64,000 nt of DNA. It comes from Rhizobium mongolense subsp. loessense. Its GTDB lineage: Bacteria > Pseudomonadota > Alphaproteobacteria > Rhizobiales > Rhizobiaceae. Below are positions 62,301 to 64,000 of the stretch, one piece after another. The stretch covers positions 62,001 through 126,000 of the forward strand of contig NZ_FMTM01000014.1 of the NCBI RefSeq assembly GCF_900099775.1, read 5' to 3'. The number at the start of each line of letters is the position of its first letter. Within the stretch, counting starts at the first letter, position 1. Below the pieces are notes generated by a model. That model searched no databases. It was not told the origin of the DNA and worked only from the letters and a program-made list of their open reading frames with translations. The translations under genes were made by a program, and so were the position numbers.

Positions 62301-62690
62301 CTTGGCAACGAAGCCGTCGTACCGGCCGACGATCTGGGTGGCGCAAGAATGGTACGCGACGATCGACTGCCGGAGGTCTTCTGGATCGAGACGTGTGGAG
62401 AGTGCTGTCGATCCAACGAGATCGCAGAACATTACCGTAAGCTGTCGCCGTTCCGCCTCGCTGTGGATCGGGGACACCGAGGGGTGCGGTGTCGCCGCAG
62501 GAGGCGACTGGTGAGCTAGGGCCGCGGCCGCCCTGAGAAACCGCTTGCGGTCACCAAGGGACAGTCCGAGCTCCTTCAGGTCGACATCGGTGAGATCGTC
62601 GACGACATCGAGATCGATGCCATTTTCCAAGAAGGTTTGGCGATACCGCTCAAGCCTAATGCTGGCAAGCCAATCTCCGATGTCGGGCAT
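59328..62690 (-). CDS. SAM domain-class III nucleotide cyclase-ATPase-helical repeat protein 2
   Basis: A 1120-residue paralogue of the protein at 16050-19430. A SAM-like domain (1-60, WLASIRLERYRQTFLENGID) is followed by a cyclase domain (about 82-262) with metal Asp90 (VMFCDLVGST) and Asp134 (KYMGDGV), substrate Lys130, and Asn207/Arg211 (GETPNLAARLQ). The base-selecting Asp appears replaced by Ser. The AAA/STAND ATPase part has Walker A GEAGIGKS (306-313) and Walker B LMILEDAHWLD, and the remainder is TPR-like helical. No partner gene lies nearby. It is flanked by IS remnants on both sides, suggesting acquisition or movement. Confidence 0.9.
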   Translation of the reverse strand: MPDIGDWLASIRLERYRQTFLENGIDLDVVDDLTDVDLKELGLSLGDRKRFLRAAAALAHQSPPAATPHPSVSPIHSEAERRQLTVMFCDLVGSTALSTRLDPEDLRQSIVAYHSCATQIVGRYDGFVAKYMGDGVLVYFGYPQAHEEEAERAVRAGLAVVEAVDRLDAAGERLAVRIGIATGLVVVGDIIGAGEAEERSVVGETPNLAARLQALAEPGTVVIAEATRALLRGQFKLESLGVRPIKGFAEAVEAFRVLGEVRSEDRFEAGHATVLPLVGRDQELALLVDRWTLAKATEGQVVLLEGEAGIGKSRLALALRERIFREPHLLRRYFASPYHINSALRPVIAQLEQAAGFERGDSSAVKLAKLQALLAEQVGEVSEAIPLLAELLGIPSSSRYPRLNLAPQQRKNLTFEVLVAELARLAAEQPVLMILEDAHWLDASSLELFGLFVDRIQQLSVLLVITYRPEFVPPWRSYPHVTKVVLNRLDRVQAQLLVERMTGGKLLPLGVLDYIVANTDGVPLYLEELAKAMLESSLLGVAGDQFGLPAPIPPLAIPGTLHDSLMARLDRLGGAKVVAQIGACIGREFSYELIAALGVLDEPELQQGLDQLVGTELVFRRGSPPKAIYSFKHALVRDTAYQSLLKSRRRELHRRIAQVIEERAPHVVAAEPEVLAYHLTEAGQLPQAVMFWHRAGEHANDRAANAEAAGHLAKGLDLLTQMPESPERLEHELTLLTTLGQVLTAAKGYGHPEVERVYNRARNLTERVQDTPRLFPVLLGLTINHAVRSELSAARGLGERLLALAQQASDPVLMVEASYALGITCSWLGEFASAWQHLERGINQYDIAQHQAHLALYGQDGGPICLCRGAMALWYLGYDDRALELMDEALAITAKLGHLFSRAYVLTWAAILHVHRRDVAKAQEAAELASAFAAEHGFPFWRTQGVFLQGWALAERGQVTTGIERLREGLAGMQAIGSRMTEPWAMGLLAKAYGKVDRFAEGDTLVAEAITIVARTRNRWCEAELHRLKGELISSRSERDPAEIEACFRRALDVARMQDAKMWELRSAVSLARLWRAQGLRTQVCELLMPLLGCFSEGHGTHDLQDAQAVLESCGGKLST

Positions 62691-62950
62691 GACCTAGCAT
62701 CCATCTGACATGGTCGAATACGGTTGTTCTGATGCACTGTCCCACAGGTTCAGGACATTCAGCTTACACCTATGACCCTGCTCAGTCCTCGTCATTTCAG
62801 TCGCACGAGCTGCACGACCACCACCAAGGTTCATCAAGTCTCATCCGGGTTCACGATTTGTCCGGTGAAGCTAAATTCCGGAGCGGGATTGAAAAGCATC
62901 AGAAATGCTCTCCAGAGATCGCCTAATCTGTGCCGACAGGCACTTTATTG
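62691..62950. other. Intergenic region upstream of cyclase 2
   Basis: About 260 bp between the cyclase start and the IS end at 62951, with no convincing gene. It should hold the cyclase-2 promoter, which reads on the minus strand. Confidence 0.4.
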
Positions 62951-64000
62951 GGCTCTTCCCCACTTTGTGTGGAGATCTATCACTTTCATCGGCATCATCC
63001 GCGCTCTGAGAAGCTCTGGGCCTGCTCCGCCATACATTACGCGCTTAATCGTCTTCAGTCGGTTGATCTGACCTTCTGCCTGACCATTGCTCCAGGGCAG
63101 GTCGATGTCGTTACAGACGGCGTTCACGGCGCAGGACGCGAGCAAAACGGGCCAAGGAGGCGAGCCCGGACTGAATGGCATCATCGATCTATTCGTCGAG
63201 TTTCGTCGAAGTTCGACTACGAAACATACCGCGAAATCGCTTGGAAAAACTGCGCAAAACAGCAAACGTTGGTGATCCCTGTTTGAGGGCATCGACTTTC
63301 CGTGCCTGATTTATTGCCGAGCCGGTACCGCATCATCCGGCCTCTCGGCTCGGCGCCAGTTCCCAGGAGGCGTTCGAGATTGAAGAAGCTGCCGCCCCGG
63401 TGCTTGATGTCGTGAAACAAGTGCCGCCCACGGCGGTTACCATCCTTCCAACACTGGGTGAGAAAAGCCTCGAAGTATAGAGGAGATGTCGGCTGCAGCG
63501 CGCCCCTGCGTCGATCGGGTGGCGTCGCGAAAGTCAGCCATTTCGCGATGCTGCGTCGGCCATACCCTGTGCGACGTGCAATTTCCGAGCCCGACAGACC
63601 TTGTTTGCTCAAGGCGTGTACTGTCTCGAAAACATCCTTCCGGGACTGTCGATGTGCCCGGCGAAGCTGATTGCGCCTCGGCGTTTCAAGGAGTTGGTCA
63701 TCCGAGATTCGATCGGGATGATCAATCTCGATTTCCACGTCGGGCAACAATGCTCTGCCTGTAGCGCGGCCGGAGAGGCTCATCTGTTCCTCACTTGCGA
63801 GACGCAGATTTTGCATGAGATGAAAGCGTTCATTGCCTTGGGTCGGCAGGTCCTGAAGACTGCGGTAGGACCAGCCGTGCCGACTTCTGCTTTGATGCCG
63901 GCAATCTGGGCATATGGCAGACGCTGGCCCGCACGCAGACACAACTTATTTGCATTCATCGCTGGATACGACGCTCTGCACTTTAATGCCCGGACCGGGC
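62951..64000 (-). mobile_element. ISL3-family insertion sequence, degenerate, cut by the window edge
   Basis: On the minus strand the transposase is readable in pieces. The N-terminal zinc-finger part is CPDCRHQSRSRHGWSYRSLQ followed by DLPTQG, preceded by a TAA in the same frame. An inner piece is NERFHLMQNLRLASEEQ. An HTH part follows (GLSGSEIARRTGYGRRSIAKWL), and the conserved C-terminus is LPWSNGQAEGQINRLKTIKR. Frameshifts and deletions separate them. A GGCTCTTCCCCACTTTGTGTGG at 62951-62972 matches the terminal inverted repeat style of ISL3 elements. The other end lies outside the window. Not functional. Confidence 0.7.

Noticed and set aside
1..64000. CRISPR arrays, rRNA operons and complete tRNA genes
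   Set aside because: No regularly spaced direct repeats, cas genes, rRNA-like sequence or complete cloverleaf were found on either strand.

Overview
The window reads as alphaproteobacterial, order Rhizobiales, most likely Rhizobium or a close relative. The grounds are even, GC-rich codon use, many sugar and amine ABC importers each paired with its own GntR, LacI or LysR regulator, Shine-Dalgarno sites of the AAGGAGG type, and a small RNA whose three hairpin loops each carry CCTCCTCCC, as in the rhizobial alpha-r14 (NfeR1) family. A decayed plasmid replication-initiator gene, several toxin-antitoxin modules (intact and broken) and insertion-sequence debris suggest a plasmid, chromid or plasmid-derived island. 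Species and replicon are inferred.

Layout. (1) 18-7689: a four-gene carbohydrate ABC importer on the minus strand, divergent from two Gfo/Idh/MocA oxidoreductases and a GntR regulator, with two TGG-N5-CCA sites between. (2) 7839-9491: a HipA-type kinase toxin with a HipB-like partner in reversed order. (3) 9793-11765: gntR-uxuA (mannonate dehydratase). (4) 11820-15192: a scar holding a replication-initiator pseudogene, a VbhA-like/Fic pair and a frameshifted amino-acid permease. (5) 15615-15740: the alpha-r14-like sRNA. (6) 16050-19831: a 1126-residue SAM-cyclase-ATPase-helical-repeat protein and a small NTF2-like protein. (7) 19941-31497: a glycan locus with GH29 fucosidase and LacI, divergent from an Opp-type importer, an IolB-like isomerase and a GH39 hydrolase. 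(8) 31705-39414: a secreted esterase, then a GntR regulator divergent from a polyamine-type importer with a hydantoin/Asp-Glu racemase and a flavin reductase. (9) 39671-41584: Kup potassium transporter. (10) 41969-48898: GH51 arabinofuranosidase, a sugar importer and an ArsR-like regulator with a large extra domain. (11) 49080-53354: a frameshifted nucleotidyltransferase, a PLP decarboxylase, an EamA exporter and a fitAB/vapBC remnant. (12) 53408-58157: a 4-oxalomesaconate tautomerase-like gene with a NitT/TauT-type importer and a divergent LysR regulator. (13) 58161-64000: sequence without recognisable genes, an IS21 istB tail, a second SAM-cyclase-ATPase giant and a broken ISL3-type transposase running off the right edge.

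The main theme is scavenging of plant-derived compounds. At least five complete importers sit next to catabolic enzymes and a dedicated regulator, and several palindromic operators can be read in the divergent promoters. The second theme is decay: the permease, the nucleotidyltransferase, the rep gene, fitAB and both IS elements are frameshifted or truncated. Least explained are the two giant cyclase-ATPase proteins and the isolated IolB/GH39/GH29/Opp combination.
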